Shown piece after piece: positions 34,908 to 43,284 of a stretch of DNA of 47,714 nt. The notes below the pieces were generated by a model. The model saw only the letters and a list, made by a program, of their open reading frames with translations. It ran no database searches and was not told where the DNA came from. Numbering within the stretch: position 1 is the stretch's first letter; each line of letters opens with the position of its first letter. A program made the translations under genes and the position numbers. The stretch covers positions 1 through 47,714 of the forward strand of contig JAEYSJ010000146.1 in the NCBI GenBank assembly GCA_023434855.1, given 5' to 3'. The stretch comes from Bacillota bacterium (GTDB taxonomy: Bacteria; Bacillota_C; Negativicutes; JAEYSJ01).

Positions 34908-34944
34908 AAAGCCGTGGCCCAGCTATGCCGGTCATGGTTTTTTT
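34908..34944 (+). terminator. Terminator after phoU
   Basis: CCGTGGCC pairs with GGTCATGG (two G-U pairs), extended by A/T pairs, and is followed by seven T. Confidence 0.75.
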
Positions 34945-35105
34945 CTTAAACGGTGAGTAGAGAGGCGACATTGATTAAGTTGACGGGCTATGGTAAAATC
35001 AAGCAGGGAAAAGCTGAAAGATGATGAAAAAGCGACATATAATCGATGTCGGTGACTGCTCATATTGACGGTATAGAATTAATAATTTCCCAGGAGGGTG
35101 ACATA

Positions 35106-35921
35106 GTGAAGAAAGCGTTGACTATCGCCGGCTCGGATAGCTGCGGGGGTGCGGGAATACAGGCCGATTTAAAAACATTCTCTGCCCACGGCGTATATGG
35201 CATGAGCGTAATTACTGCGGTTACCGCCCAAAATACCCAAGGCGTCTTTGCTGTCCAAGACATTTATCCGGAGATTATTGCCAAGCAAATGGAAGCAATC
35301 TTTGAGGATATTGAGGTCAATGCCATCAAAATCGGTATGGTTTCCCAAATTGCTACAATTAAAACTGTCACCGCGAAATTGCAATATTACAAACCAGACA
35401 ATATCGTTATTGATCCGGTTATGATATCTAAAAGCGGCTATCATTTGCTGCAGCCGGAGGCAGAAGAAGCTTTAGTAAAGGAATTGCTGCCACTGGCGAC
35501 GATAGTGACGCCGAATATACCTGAAGCGGAAGTTATAACAGGTGTGGCAATTAACAACATTGGGGAAATGGAGGAGGCGGCGCGGCGTATAATAGCGCTG
35601 GGGGCCGGACATGTGCTGGTAAAAGGCGGCCATCTGCCAAGTGAGGCGACAGATGTGTTGTTTGATGGGCAAGCGTTTACCTATTTTGCTGCTCCCAGAA
35701 TTGCTACCACTAATACGCATGGTACCGGCTGTACCCTTTCCTCGGCTATTGCCGCTAATTTAGCCAAAGGGTTGACAATGGCAGAAGCTGTTTTGCGGGC
35801 GAAAGAATATATAACTATAGCTATTAAGCATGCTCTTGCTATTGGCAAAGGTGTAGGCCCTACCAATCATTTTTATGAAATATACAGAAAGGCAGGGATG
35901 CTGCAACAGGCCGGCGACTAA
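35106..35921 (+). CDS. thiD: Hydroxymethylpyrimidine/phosphomethylpyrimidine kinase ThiD
   Basis: ThiD phosphorylates HMP and then HMP-P to HMP-PP for thiamin. I set the start at the GTG at 35106, eight bases after AGGAGG, giving 271 residues and the proper [26 protein letters not shown]-terminus; a TTG start 60 bases upstream has no site. The ribokinase-fold motifs are present: [24 protein letters not shown] and the anion hole/catalytic [14 protein letters not shown]. thiE follows 69 bases downstream. Unlike thiC, no TPP riboswitch is visible upstream of thiD. Confidence 0.96.
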   Translation: MKKALTIAGSDSCGGAGIQADLKTFSAHGVYGMSVITAVTAQNTQGVFAVQDIYPEIIAKQMEAIFEDIEVNAIKIGMVSQIATIKTVTAKLQYYKPDNIVIDPVMISKSGYHLLQPEAEEALVKELLPLATIVTPNIPEAEVITGVAINNIGEMEEAARRIIALGAGHVLVKGGHLPSEATDVLFDGQAFTYFAAPRIATTNTHGTGCTLSSAIAANLAKGLTMAEAVLRAKEYITIAIKHALAIGKGVGPTNHFYEIYRKAGMLQQAGD

Positions 35922-35990
35922 AAGATGCAGCAATTTATAGAGGCATAGTGCAGGAAATCTTTAGGTGCATCCATGCAGGGAGGTTAAATC

Positions 35991-36680
35991 TTGGGGAACA
36001 TCGGGAGAGTATTGAAGAAGGTTGACTATATATTATATCTTGTTACTGACAGGAAGTTACTAAACGGCAGGGATACATGTGACTGCATTGAAGAAGCCGT
36101 TCTTGGTGGAGTTACTATGATACAGCTTAGGGAAAAAGAAATCTCTACATTGGAGTTATACGAAACGGCATTAAAAGTTAAGAATATTGCCGGGAAATAT
36201 AATATCCCTTTTATCGTCAATGACCGGTTGGATATAGCGCTGTCGGTAGACGCCGAGGGATTGCATATTGGGCAGGAAGATCTGCCCTTGCCGGTAGCGC
36301 GGTGTCTCTTAGGTCCTGATAGAATAATTGGTGTGTCAGTTTCTACAGTGGAAGAGGCACTATTAGCCCAAAGTCAGGGAGCGGATTATTTAGGGGTAGG
36401 TGCAATTTTCCCCACAGAGACAAAAAGTGATGCAAAATATCCCGGCTTGGCAGGATTATGCCGGATTAGAGCGGCAGTCAATATTCCCGTGGTCGCGATC
36501 GGCGGGATAAATGAAACAAATGCTCCGCAGGTAATGGCTGCTGGGGCGGATGGTGTTGCAGTAGTTTCTGCCATTTTGGGCCAGCCGGATATCAGAGGAG
36601 CAAGCCTAAGGCTATATCAATTGATAACAGGACATAATGAAAGTGGGGATTCTAGTGCTGAAAACCGTTACCGGCCTTAA
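35991..36680 (+). CDS. thiE: Thiamin-phosphate synthase ThiE
   Basis: ThiE joins HMP-PP and thiazole phosphate to thiamin phosphate. 229 residues from a TTG seven bases after AGGGAGG. The TIM-barrel motifs are intact: VTMIQLREKE, FIVNDRLDIALSVDAEGLHIGQEDLP (Mg and HMP-PP sites), GVSVSTVEEA, YLGVGAIFPTETK and VAIGGI. It lies downstream of thiD, probably in the same transcript. Its last 44 bases overlap the next gene. Confidence 0.96.
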   Translation: MGNIGRVLKKVDYILYLVTDRKLLNGRDTCDCIEEAVLGGVTMIQLREKEISTLELYETALKVKNIAGKYNIPFIVNDRLDIALSVDAEGLHIGQEDLPLPVARCLLGPDRIIGVSVSTVEEALLAQSQGADYLGVGAIFPTETKSDAKYPGLAGLCRIRAAVNIPVVAIGGINETNAPQVMAAGADGVAVVSAILGQPDIRGASLRLYQLITGHNESGDSSAENRYRP

Positions 36681-37512
36681 CACAGGTCAAAAAATTCTGC
36701 CTGCTTACCGGTTTTGTGAGGGTTGGCTGATAGCGGAAGAATTGCCGGTAGTAATAACCAGGGAACGAATTACATATGTGGTTGATCCTGATGGTGATGA
36801 ACGAGAGATTAAAGAGCAGGAAACCATACCGGCAGCTCACCGGCGTGTTATTCAGGAATTTTTTAATACTGTGAACGCAGAAGGGTTTACATCCGTTTGG
36901 ACAGCAGAAGAGATGAATGTCCGGTACTTAAGTTATAAAAAATGCGGCAGCCGGGAACATTACGTGCTGCTTATTGACACAGCGGCTGGAGCGGTAGCGG
37001 AGATCCAGGCTGCCATGGAAAGTGAAACACAGCGGCGGGTGCAGGAAATACAGCGCAATATGTCCCAAGCGGCTGCCGGTACTCAGAGTGCAAATTCCCG
37101 GCCATTTTCCGCAGAGGCGCGACAATTGCTCAGGGCGCTTAGGGAAATTACCAAGGGTGATTGGTATTTAAATATCATGATACAGGATTTTCTGGGGGAA
37201 ATTGCCGGGCCGGAGGAATACCGCCTAAGTACATCCATAATTATCAAGCGACCGGCAGGAGTGACGGCGGATTATGATATTGGGCAGATTGAGGCTAACT
37301 TAAGTATTCCAGTACATGCAAGGCCCGAAAAGGCCAATCTGCGACTGGGTGAAGGGATAGATACGGCTGATTTTGTCTGGGTGTCAGAACAGCCATTTAC
37401 TGTAACCGCTCAGCATGGCACCACACTACATTTTGATGGGCAAGGCTTCAGTAACCTACAGGAGCCTGTAATATTGGAAGCCGGCCGTGTAAGAATCTGC
37501 GACGGATACTAG
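36637..37512 (+). CDS. Unrecognised soluble protein overlapping thiE
   Basis: 291 residues from the ATG at 36637; a GTG at 36655 after GGGGA is an alternative that shortens it by six residues. I do not recognise a family. No signal or membrane segment is present. The N-terminal part (about 20-115) is a mixed domain with RERITYVVDPDGDEREIKE and an FFNTVNAEGF segment. A coiled-coil-like stretch (about 120-150) links to a C-terminal region with beta-type sequence ending in ILEAGRVRICDGY. The long overlap with thiE implies translational coupling, but a thiamin role is not supported by any motif. A terminator follows. Confidence 0.7.
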   Translation: MKVGILVLKTVTGLNTGQKILPAYRFCEGWLIAEELPVVITRERITYVVDPDGDEREIKEQETIPAAHRRVIQEFFNTVNAEGFTSVWTAEEMNVRYLSYKKCGSREHYVLLIDTAAGAVAEIQAAMESETQRRVQEIQRNMSQAAAGTQSANSRPFSAEARQLLRALREITKGDWYLNIMIQDFLGEIAGPEEYRLSTSIIIKRPAGVTADYDIGQIEANLSIPVHARPEKANLRLGEGIDTADFVWVSEQPFTVTAQHGTTLHFDGQGFSNLQEPVILEAGRVRICDGY

Positions 37513-37560
37513 AGGCTGTTTCCCGGCATTACGCCCTCATTTGAGACAGCCTTATTTTAG
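37513..37560 (+). terminator. Terminator of the thiDE operon
   Basis: AGGCTGTTTC pairs with GAGACAGCCT (one G-U) around a 20-base loop, followed by TATTTTA. Confidence 0.7.
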
Positions 37561-37569
37561 ATTAAAGTT

Positions 37570-37587
37570 GCGTGTTTTTTAAACACG
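37570..37587. other. Palindromic hairpin upstream of the regulator gene
   Basis: CGTGTTT-TTT-AAACACG lies 30 bases before the regulator's ATG. It could be an operator for autoregulation. It shares GCGTGTTTTTT with the hairpin upstream of cbiQ. Confidence 0.4.
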
Positions 37588-37617
37588 ATTATTAGATAAT
37601 ATAACTCGGAGGTCTAT

Positions 37618-39522
37618 ATGATTCGTGAGCGGCGGAGTAAAGAGAAACTTGTACAATATTACCAGAAGTTTATGAATGAAGGAATTATTGATCCGAATGT
37701 ACATCCCTGGGTTGCCGAGTCCTGGCAGAACAGCCGAAGTTACAATATTGCTGCTAATACCATGCCGATGCTGCTCAAACTGGACAAGGATGAATTGGCT
37801 GCCCGGCAGGTACAGCATCAAGAGGCTCTTAAATATTTAGACGGGTTATATCAGGAAATCCGGGAGCATTTCAGTACCTATAATTTAAGTTTGTTATTGC
37901 TTGATAGTGAATGCTATGTGCTAAAAAGCTGGGCAATGCCATTTTTCCAAAAAACCCCCGGGCAGCTGGCCGGTGTAAGGCTGGCGGAGGAAGACATAGG
38001 TACATCAAGTATCAGTATAGCGTATGAACACCAGGCGCCTTTCCTGCTGTTTGGACCGGAAATGTGGATTGAAGAATGCCATATGGGCGACGCCTGTTCA
38101 GCACCGGTGGTCATAGGGGGAAATACCAGATATATAATTACCCTTGTATCAGTAGAACAGGAGTCTTTGCCATACAGTGCGGTAGTATCATTGATGCTGG
38201 GTATGAAATATGCAATGGAAAGCCATTTGACACTGCTGACCCAACTGGATGCCAGACATGCCATTTTGGATGCTGTGCCGCTGGCGGTGTATCATATTTT
38301 GCCTGGCGGCGAAGTTGTTTACACTAATAAGTTAGGACAAAGCCGTCTTGCCGGGATTCATTCAACTGGAGCAGACATTGGTCTGCCTAATTTAAGTGAT
38401 GTGGTGCTTAACTACCGTCATACGCCGCTATACAAAGGATTTATGGGAATTCCCTCCTATAACAAGGAGGTAACTTGGATAACTCCCAACAAGACCTATG
38501 AAGATATTACCACTGTCGTTCCGCTGCATGCAGATAAAGAAATTGACAGTATTGTGGCTGTTTCACTGCCTATTGAGGATTTACGGACATTGGTTGCTCA
38601 TGCCGTCGGGTACACCGCAAGATATAGCTTGACTAGCATGGTAGGACAGGCACCAGTATTTCTAAATATGAAAGACAGGGCGCAGCGGGCAGCACGAAAT
38701 ACCCACCATATTTTATTACAAGGCGAGGCAGGTACAGGGAAACAGCGGTTAGCCCATGGTATTCACCAAGCCGGTTGCCGGGCGGCCGGTCCCTTGATCG
38801 CTGTAAAATGTGGCGACATGCCCCCTGAACATATTGAAGATGAGTTGTTCGGTATTGCCGAATCGCAGGATGAAAGCCGGCCAGGTAAGCTGGAACTGGC
38901 CAACGGTGGGACATTGTTTTTAGACGAAATAGAGAAAATAACATTGCCGGTGGCGAAGCGGCTGACTAAGGCTTTGCAATTCAGTCAATTGCACCGTACA
39001 GGGGAAGATGTGTTGCGATCCTTTGATATACGGATTATTGCTGCATGTGATAGTGACTTAAAACGTTTAACGGAAAAAGGAGCATTTTCTGCCGATCTGT
39101 ATGAATTGTTGGGCAGGGCCGTAATACGTGTACCGGCGCTTAGAACCAGACGGGGAGATATTGCCCCGTTGACTGAGCATATTATCGAAGAAATTGCTGA
39201 ACAGCATGGTATTCCGCCAAAAAAAATATCAGCAGATGCAATAGAAAAGCTGAAGGACTATGATTGGCCTGGAAATATTAAGCAATTGCAGGGAGTTGTA
39301 GAGCAGGCATTTTTTGATACTACGGCATCGGTAATTACTACTGATGACATCCGCATTTTAGGGGACAATGTGCCGGGAATAGCATGGAAAGAAGACCGTG
39401 AGGTTTTCCTTGAGGCTTGGAAAGCCGCGGGTGGCAATATTAGCCGACTAGCAAACATGCTTGATGTAAGCCGGGTTACCTTATACAGATATTTAAAAAA
39501 ATACGGGCTTGAAAAAGAGTAA
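37618..39522 (+). CDS. Enhancer-binding-protein-like regulator (AcoR type) lacking the GAFTGA loop
   Basis: 634 residues. The N-terminal half (about 70-220) is GAF-like in the manner of AcoR regulators, followed by a probable PAS segment (about 225-320). The AAA+ domain (about 340-555) has Walker A GEAGTGKQ (369 on), Walker B GGTLFLDEIEK and sensor elements including RVPALRTRRGDI. A Fis-type helix-turn-helix ends the protein (GNISRLANMLDVSRVTLYRYL). In place of the sigma-54 contact loop, ELFG (409-412) runs straight into IAESQDESRPGKLELA, so GAFTGA is absent and the loop is about four residues shorter. CGGAGG lies before the ATG. Sigma-54 activation is therefore doubtful. Confidence 0.9.
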   Translation: MIRERRSKEKLVQYYQKFMNEGIIDPNVHPWVAESWQNSRSYNIAANTMPMLLKLDKDELAARQVQHQEALKYLDGLYQEIREHFSTYNLSLLLLDSECYVLKSWAMPFFQKTPGQLAGVRLAEEDIGTSSISIAYEHQAPFLLFGPEMWIEECHMGDACSAPVVIGGNTRYIITLVSVEQESLPYSAVVSLMLGMKYAMESHLTLLTQLDARHAILDAVPLAVYHILPGGEVVYTNKLGQSRLAGIHSTGADIGLPNLSDVVLNYRHTPLYKGFMGIPSYNKEVTWITPNKTYEDITTVVPLHADKEIDSIVAVSLPIEDLRTLVAHAVGYTARYSLTSMVGQAPVFLNMKDRAQRAARNTHHILLQGEAGTGKQRLAHGIHQAGCRAAGPLIAVKCGDMPPEHIEDELFGIAESQDESRPGKLELANGGTLFLDEIEKITLPVAKRLTKALQFSQLHRTGEDVLRSFDIRIIAACDSDLKRLTEKGAFSADLYELLGRAVIRVPALRTRRGDIAPLTEHIIEEIAEQHGIPPKKISADAIEKLKDYDWPGNIKQLQGVVEQAFFDTTASVITTDDIRILGDNVPGIAWKEDREVFLEAWKAAGGNISRLANMLDVSRVTLYRYLKKYGLEKE

Positions 39523-39524
39523 AT

Positions 39525-39551
39525 AACGGGTAGGCCTCCGGCCTACCCGTT
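39525..39551 (+). terminator. Terminator after the regulator gene
   Basis: A perfect 12-base stem, AACGGGTAGGCC with GGCCTACCCGTT, with a three-base loop starting three bases after the stop. The T run is weak. Confidence 0.65.
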
Positions 39552-39675
39552 AAGAAAATTTCAGTTTTTTTAGGAAATACCAAAATAGATGTATATATAA
39601 TTTTTGATATTTCCCATTTTTTTCTCTCCTAATTGGGGATGATTGGAAGATAATTATATTTTAGGTGGGATAAAG

Positions 39676-40317
39676 ATGCGATTACGCAAGAAGCCATGGA
39701 TAGCCGAAGCGTTAGATGAATATCACGATATTGTATTTAAATATTCGGATAACACTTATCGTGGGAGCTGGCAAGAATTTTTTGGCCGTAAGTCTTTGTT
39801 ATATGTAGAGTTGGGTACAGGAAAAGGACAATTTATCGCCGGCCTGGCTGAGCAGCATCCGGATATAAATTTTATTGGAATTGAAGCCCAACAGGATGTC
39901 TTGTTCTATGCGGCGAAGAAGGTGCGGGATCGTCAGCTAAGCAATGTGAGGCTATTAATATTTGACATTGCTAACATACTGGAGATATTCTCCCCGGGTG
40001 AGGTAAACCGGCTGTATATAAATTTTTGTGATCCTTGGCCCAAGGCACGTCATGCAAAACGGCGACTAACCCATGCCATTTTTTTGGAAAAATATCGTAC
40101 AATACTGACTCATGGCGGGGAGTTATTTTTAAAGACCGACAATCTGCCGCTGTTTGAATTTTCCCTTGAGCAATTTTCGGCAGCCGGTTTGCAAGTAAAT
40201 AATATAAGTTTTGATCTACATAACAGCAATTATCCGGAGAACATTATGACTGAGTATGAAGCCAGATTCAGCAGCATAGGGGTGAAGATTAACCGGGCAG
40301 AAGTGATTTTTCCATAA
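39676..40317 (+). CDS. trmB: tRNA (guanine-N7)-methyltransferase TrmB
   Basis: TrmB makes m7G46 in tRNA using S-adenosylmethionine. 213 residues from the ATG at 39676 (TAGGTGGGA upstream); a TTG start 33 bases earlier lacks a site. The N-terminus MRLRKKPWIAEALDEY matches the Firmicutes family. The SAM motif is VELGTGKGQFI, followed by FIGIEAQ, the catalytic INFCDPWPKARHAKRRLTH and the C-terminal TEYEARF. Probably monocistronic. Confidence 0.96.
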   Translation: MRLRKKPWIAEALDEYHDIVFKYSDNTYRGSWQEFFGRKSLLYVELGTGKGQFIAGLAEQHPDINFIGIEAQQDVLFYAAKKVRDRQLSNVRLLIFDIANILEIFSPGEVNRLYINFCDPWPKARHAKRRLTHAIFLEKYRTILTHGGELFLKTDNLPLFEFSLEQFSAAGLQVNNISFDLHNSNYPENIMTEYEARFSSIGVKINRAEVIFP

Positions 40318-40385
40318 CCAAAATAGACCATGTGGCATACACTATAAAGTAGAGAATAATCTTGTAACGATGGGAGTGTGTTGCC

Positions 40386-41588
40386 ATGTCGCGTCTAAAT
40401 ATGTCCTATATGGTACCCCAGCCGATAGAGCCTCTTAATCTGGAAGAGGTGAAGTTTTGGTTAAGAATCATGCAGGAGCACGCAATTTTTATTAAAGCCG
40501 GTTTGCCTTGCGAATGTGTTGACCTAATTGATGAGACTCAGGTTTTCTGTCAAGAATTTGAAGCGCTGAGAATGCGGGCAGACAAAGTAACAAATGACCG
40601 AAAGTTTGCTGAACTGGCCAATGATGCATGTATTACGGTTAAAGAGTTTTATAATTTTAAGCGGCAATTGTTAGATATGATGCTTCATTGCAAACTTGGC
40701 GGTCATAATTTTCCATTATTTTTAGATCATGTCTCACGTGAAGCTGAGTACTTCCTGGGATTGCTGGACAAAATTAAAGATGGTAAGATTCCGCTGGTTG
40801 CCCGCTGCAAGGCTCAGGAGAATGTTTTCTGGCTGCGCTTAATGGCCGATCATTCTAAGTTTATTGCCCATTTGTTGGATCCTTCAGAACGCATGCTTAT
40901 TGAGGTAGCCCAAAGCTATAGCAAAGAATTCGACAATTTGTTTTTGCAGGGGCGCGATTTTGCCACTATGTTGAACCGGGACGAAGTATGTTCATTCAGA
41001 CGGTTTATTAAGGACGTCCGGGCAGCCACCTTGCGTCTTCGTGATTATAAGAAAGCAGCTCATGACTTGATTGAGAGTTGCTGCCTGGTAGGGGTTATTC
41101 CCGAAGAATTGGCAGATCACGTGCGTCGGGAAGCTGACCACTTCTTGCTGATTTTGGCGATGATGGAAAAAGGCATTATGAAAACCATGCCAATGGAGGA
41201 ATCATGTGATATTTGTCTGGAAGATGAGTGTGAGCCGGACATTATGGATGAACCTGTGAGCGCTCCGGATTATTGTGCGACAGATATGGGCGTGGACGCT
41301 GACATCTGTAATGATATATGCGAGGAGGATGAGGAAGAAGAAAGGGAAGAGGAAGAGGAAGAACCGCCGATGATACCTGTTAAACCGGAGTACAAGGTAA
41401 AAGACTATAAATATAAAAAATATATGATGAAGACGCCGCCAAGCATGGCCCAAGAAGAAATGATAGCCGGGGACACTGGAATGGGAATGGTTGAGGAAGA
41501 ATCATGTATGGATGCTGAACCGCCTAAGCCTTTGAAAGATCCTAAATATAAATGGGGAGCAAAATGGCCGCGACGTCTGGGAAAATAG
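40386..41588 (+). CDS. DUF2935 protein with long acidic C-terminal tail
   Basis: 400 residues. Two tandem helical DUF2935 repeats fill about residues 18-135 and 140-265. Each has the pattern FWLRxMxxHxxFI near its start and DHVxREAxxFL near its end, whose His and Glu look like metal ligands in a four-helix bundle. Beyond residue 265 comes a tail of about 130 residues that is unlike the rest: Cys-, Asp- and Glu-rich, with a run of twelve Asp/Glu broken by one Arg, then Tyr/Lys/Pro/Met-rich motifs (YKVKDYKYKKYMMK; PLKDPKYKWGAKWP). GGGAGTG lies before the ATG. The domain is common in spore-forming Firmicutes and lacks a known function. The tail could be a metal-binding or spore-coat-like segment. 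Confidence 0.85.
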   Translation: MSRLNMSYMVPQPIEPLNLEEVKFWLRIMQEHAIFIKAGLPCECVDLIDETQVFCQEFEALRMRADKVTNDRKFAELANDACITVKEFYNFKRQLLDMMLHCKLGGHNFPLFLDHVSREAEYFLGLLDKIKDGKIPLVARCKAQENVFWLRLMADHSKFIAHLLDPSERMLIEVAQSYSKEFDNLFLQGRDFATMLNRDEVCSFRRFIKDVRAATLRLRDYKKAAHDLIESCCLVGVIPEELADHVRREADHFLLILAMMEKGIMKTMPMEESCDICLEDECEPDIMDEPVSAPDYCATDMGVDADICNDICEEDEEEEREEEEEEPPMIPVKPEYKVKDYKYKKYMMKTPPSMAQEEMIAGDTGMGMVEEESCMDAEPPKPLKDPKYKWGAKWPRRLGK

Positions 41589-41679
41589 TCACGCAATCTT
41601 TCAGGCATTTCAAGCTGGTCTTAGGGTATAAGAGCTCAGATCACTTGACCATAGGGGTAATCTTTTTGTATACTTATAG

Positions 41680-41708
41680 CAAGCCCCCGCGCCCGGGGGC
41701 TTGTTTCT
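41680..41708 (+). terminator. Terminator after the DUF2935 gene
   Basis: CAAGCCCCCG pairs with CGGGGGCTTG around four bases, followed by TTTCTT. Confidence 0.88.
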
Positions 41709-41795
41709 TACTGTATCAGTATTATAACTACATAATAACATACATTTTGTAATCATATCGATTTGAGCCAGGAGATATAGAAAGGGGACAGGCTT

Positions 41796-43172
41796 ATGTC
41801 TCGTTTAGAACAACGTTTGAAAAACCAGAGAAAAATGCAGGTAAAGCGGTTACTTTGGGGTACGTTTGTACTATTGGCGGCTGTGGTCATAGCCGGAGCT
41901 TCCTACTTTTGGTTTGCTGGCGGGAGTTTTGAAAAAGCGAAACGAACTGTTGGGATGATGGGACATAAAGTCAATATTTTGGTGCTGGGGGTAGATCAGC
42001 GCAGTGACGACGTTGGTCGGTCCGATACCATGTTTGTAGTGACGGTGGATACTGATACCAAAGCGGTGTCCATGCTTTCAGTGCCCCGGGATACCAGGGT
42101 AAAGATTCCTGGACATGGCTGGGATAAAATTAACCATGCCTATGCGGAAGGCGGTCATCAGCTGGCGGAACAGGCAGCGGAAGGATTATTAGGTATTCCC
42201 CTTGATTATTATGTGATAATAAACTTTGCCGGATTTAATAAAATTGTTGATGCCGCAGGCGGTGTAACGATTGATGTGGAGAAACGCATGCACTACGAAG
42301 ACCCGTACGACAATCTCGTTATTGATCTTCAACCAGGCAGGCAGCACATGGATGGCAGGACCGCTATTCAATATGTGCGGTACCGCGATGAAGAAGGTGA
42401 CATTGGGCGGGTGCAGCGCCAACAGAAATTCGTAAAGGCAATGCTTGCGGAAATTACCAGCCCTACGGTGCTGGCTAAGATACCGGGCATAATAAAAGAA
42501 GTAAATTCGGTAATAAAGACAGATATGTCTACAAGTGAAATGCTTAATTTGGCAAAACTGCTCAATGATGCTGCCAAGCAAGGTTTAAATACCGATATGG
42601 TGCCAGGGAAACCGGCTTTTATTGATGATATTAGTTATTGGCTGCCGGATGTGGTGGTATTACGCGAACAGCTGGCTCAAATCCTGGGGTTGACTATGGA
42701 CGACAAATATATGGATGCTGCCCGTCGCTTAGCGGTCGAATATGAATCATCCATTCCTAAAGAGATGAAAATTGTGGAATTGCCCAAATCCTTGCAGTCG
42801 GTTGTAAAAAAGCCGGTGCCCCCCGAAAAGCCTAAATCTGCGGATAAGTCCAATAATTCTAATTCCGCTCAATCGTCCCCACTGCCGTCACCACCGGGAA
42901 AAATAAAGGTGGAGGTGGTAAATGCCAGCGGAGCAGCTGATGCGGGTGATAAGATGGCTGCCGTTTTACGGGGACAGGGGTTTGAAGTTATAGGTGTTTC
43001 AACTGTTACCAATCCAACGAAGAATACTGTGGTGATTTCTAATACAACTAATAATACGGTTGTTAACAAACTAACAGGACTGCCATTTCAGTATGTACTC
43101 CAAGTAATCAAGGATGACAGCAAAGCGAGTCAGGCAACCGTAGTCATCGGCAAAGATTATGCAGGTAAATAG
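41796..43172 (+). CDS. LytR-CpsA-Psr (LCP) family protein with LytR_C domain
   Basis: 458 residues. One N-terminal membrane helix (about 19-41) precedes an extracytoplasmic LCP domain (about 60-210) with the acidic/arginine pattern of the family: GVDQRSDDVGRSDTM, SVPRDTRV and YVRYRDEEGDIGRVQRQ. A Pro/Ser-rich linker (about 340-368) leads to a LytR_C domain (about 370-458, KVEVVNASGAADAGDKMA). LCP enzymes transfer polyprenyl-linked glycopolymers to peptidoglycan or, in diderms, may attach other envelope polymers. It is followed by a terminator and then by PBP2. Confidence 0.93.
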   Translation: MSRLEQRLKNQRKMQVKRLLWGTFVLLAAVVIAGASYFWFAGGSFEKAKRTVGMMGHKVNILVLGVDQRSDDVGRSDTMFVVTVDTDTKAVSMLSVPRDTRVKIPGHGWDKINHAYAEGGHQLAEQAAEGLLGIPLDYYVIINFAGFNKIVDAAGGVTIDVEKRMHYEDPYDNLVIDLQPGRQHMDGRTAIQYVRYRDEEGDIGRVQRQQKFVKAMLAEITSPTVLAKIPGIIKEVNSVIKTDMSTSEMLNLAKLLNDAAKQGLNTDMVPGKPAFIDDISYWLPDVVVLREQLAQILGLTMDDKYMDAARRLAVEYESSIPKEMKIVELPKSLQSVVKKPVPPEKPKSADKSNNSNSAQSSPLPSPPGKIKVEVVNASGAADAGDKMAAVLRGQGFEVIGVSTVTNPTKNTVVISNTTNNTVVNKLTGLPFQYVLQVIKDDSKASQATVVIGKDYAGK

Positions 43173-43187
43173 GCAAAGTGCACTGAA

Positions 43188-43214
43188 GATAGCCCAAAAG
43201 GGCTATTTTTTTAT
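43188..43214 (+). terminator. Terminator after the LCP gene
   Basis: ATAGCCC and GGGCTAT around AAAA, followed by seven T. Confidence 0.9.
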
Positions 43215-43284
43215 TGATTTTTTTTGGGCTGTTTTTGTCATAATAATGTATATAATGATTGTCATATAAATGAGGAGACGGCCT

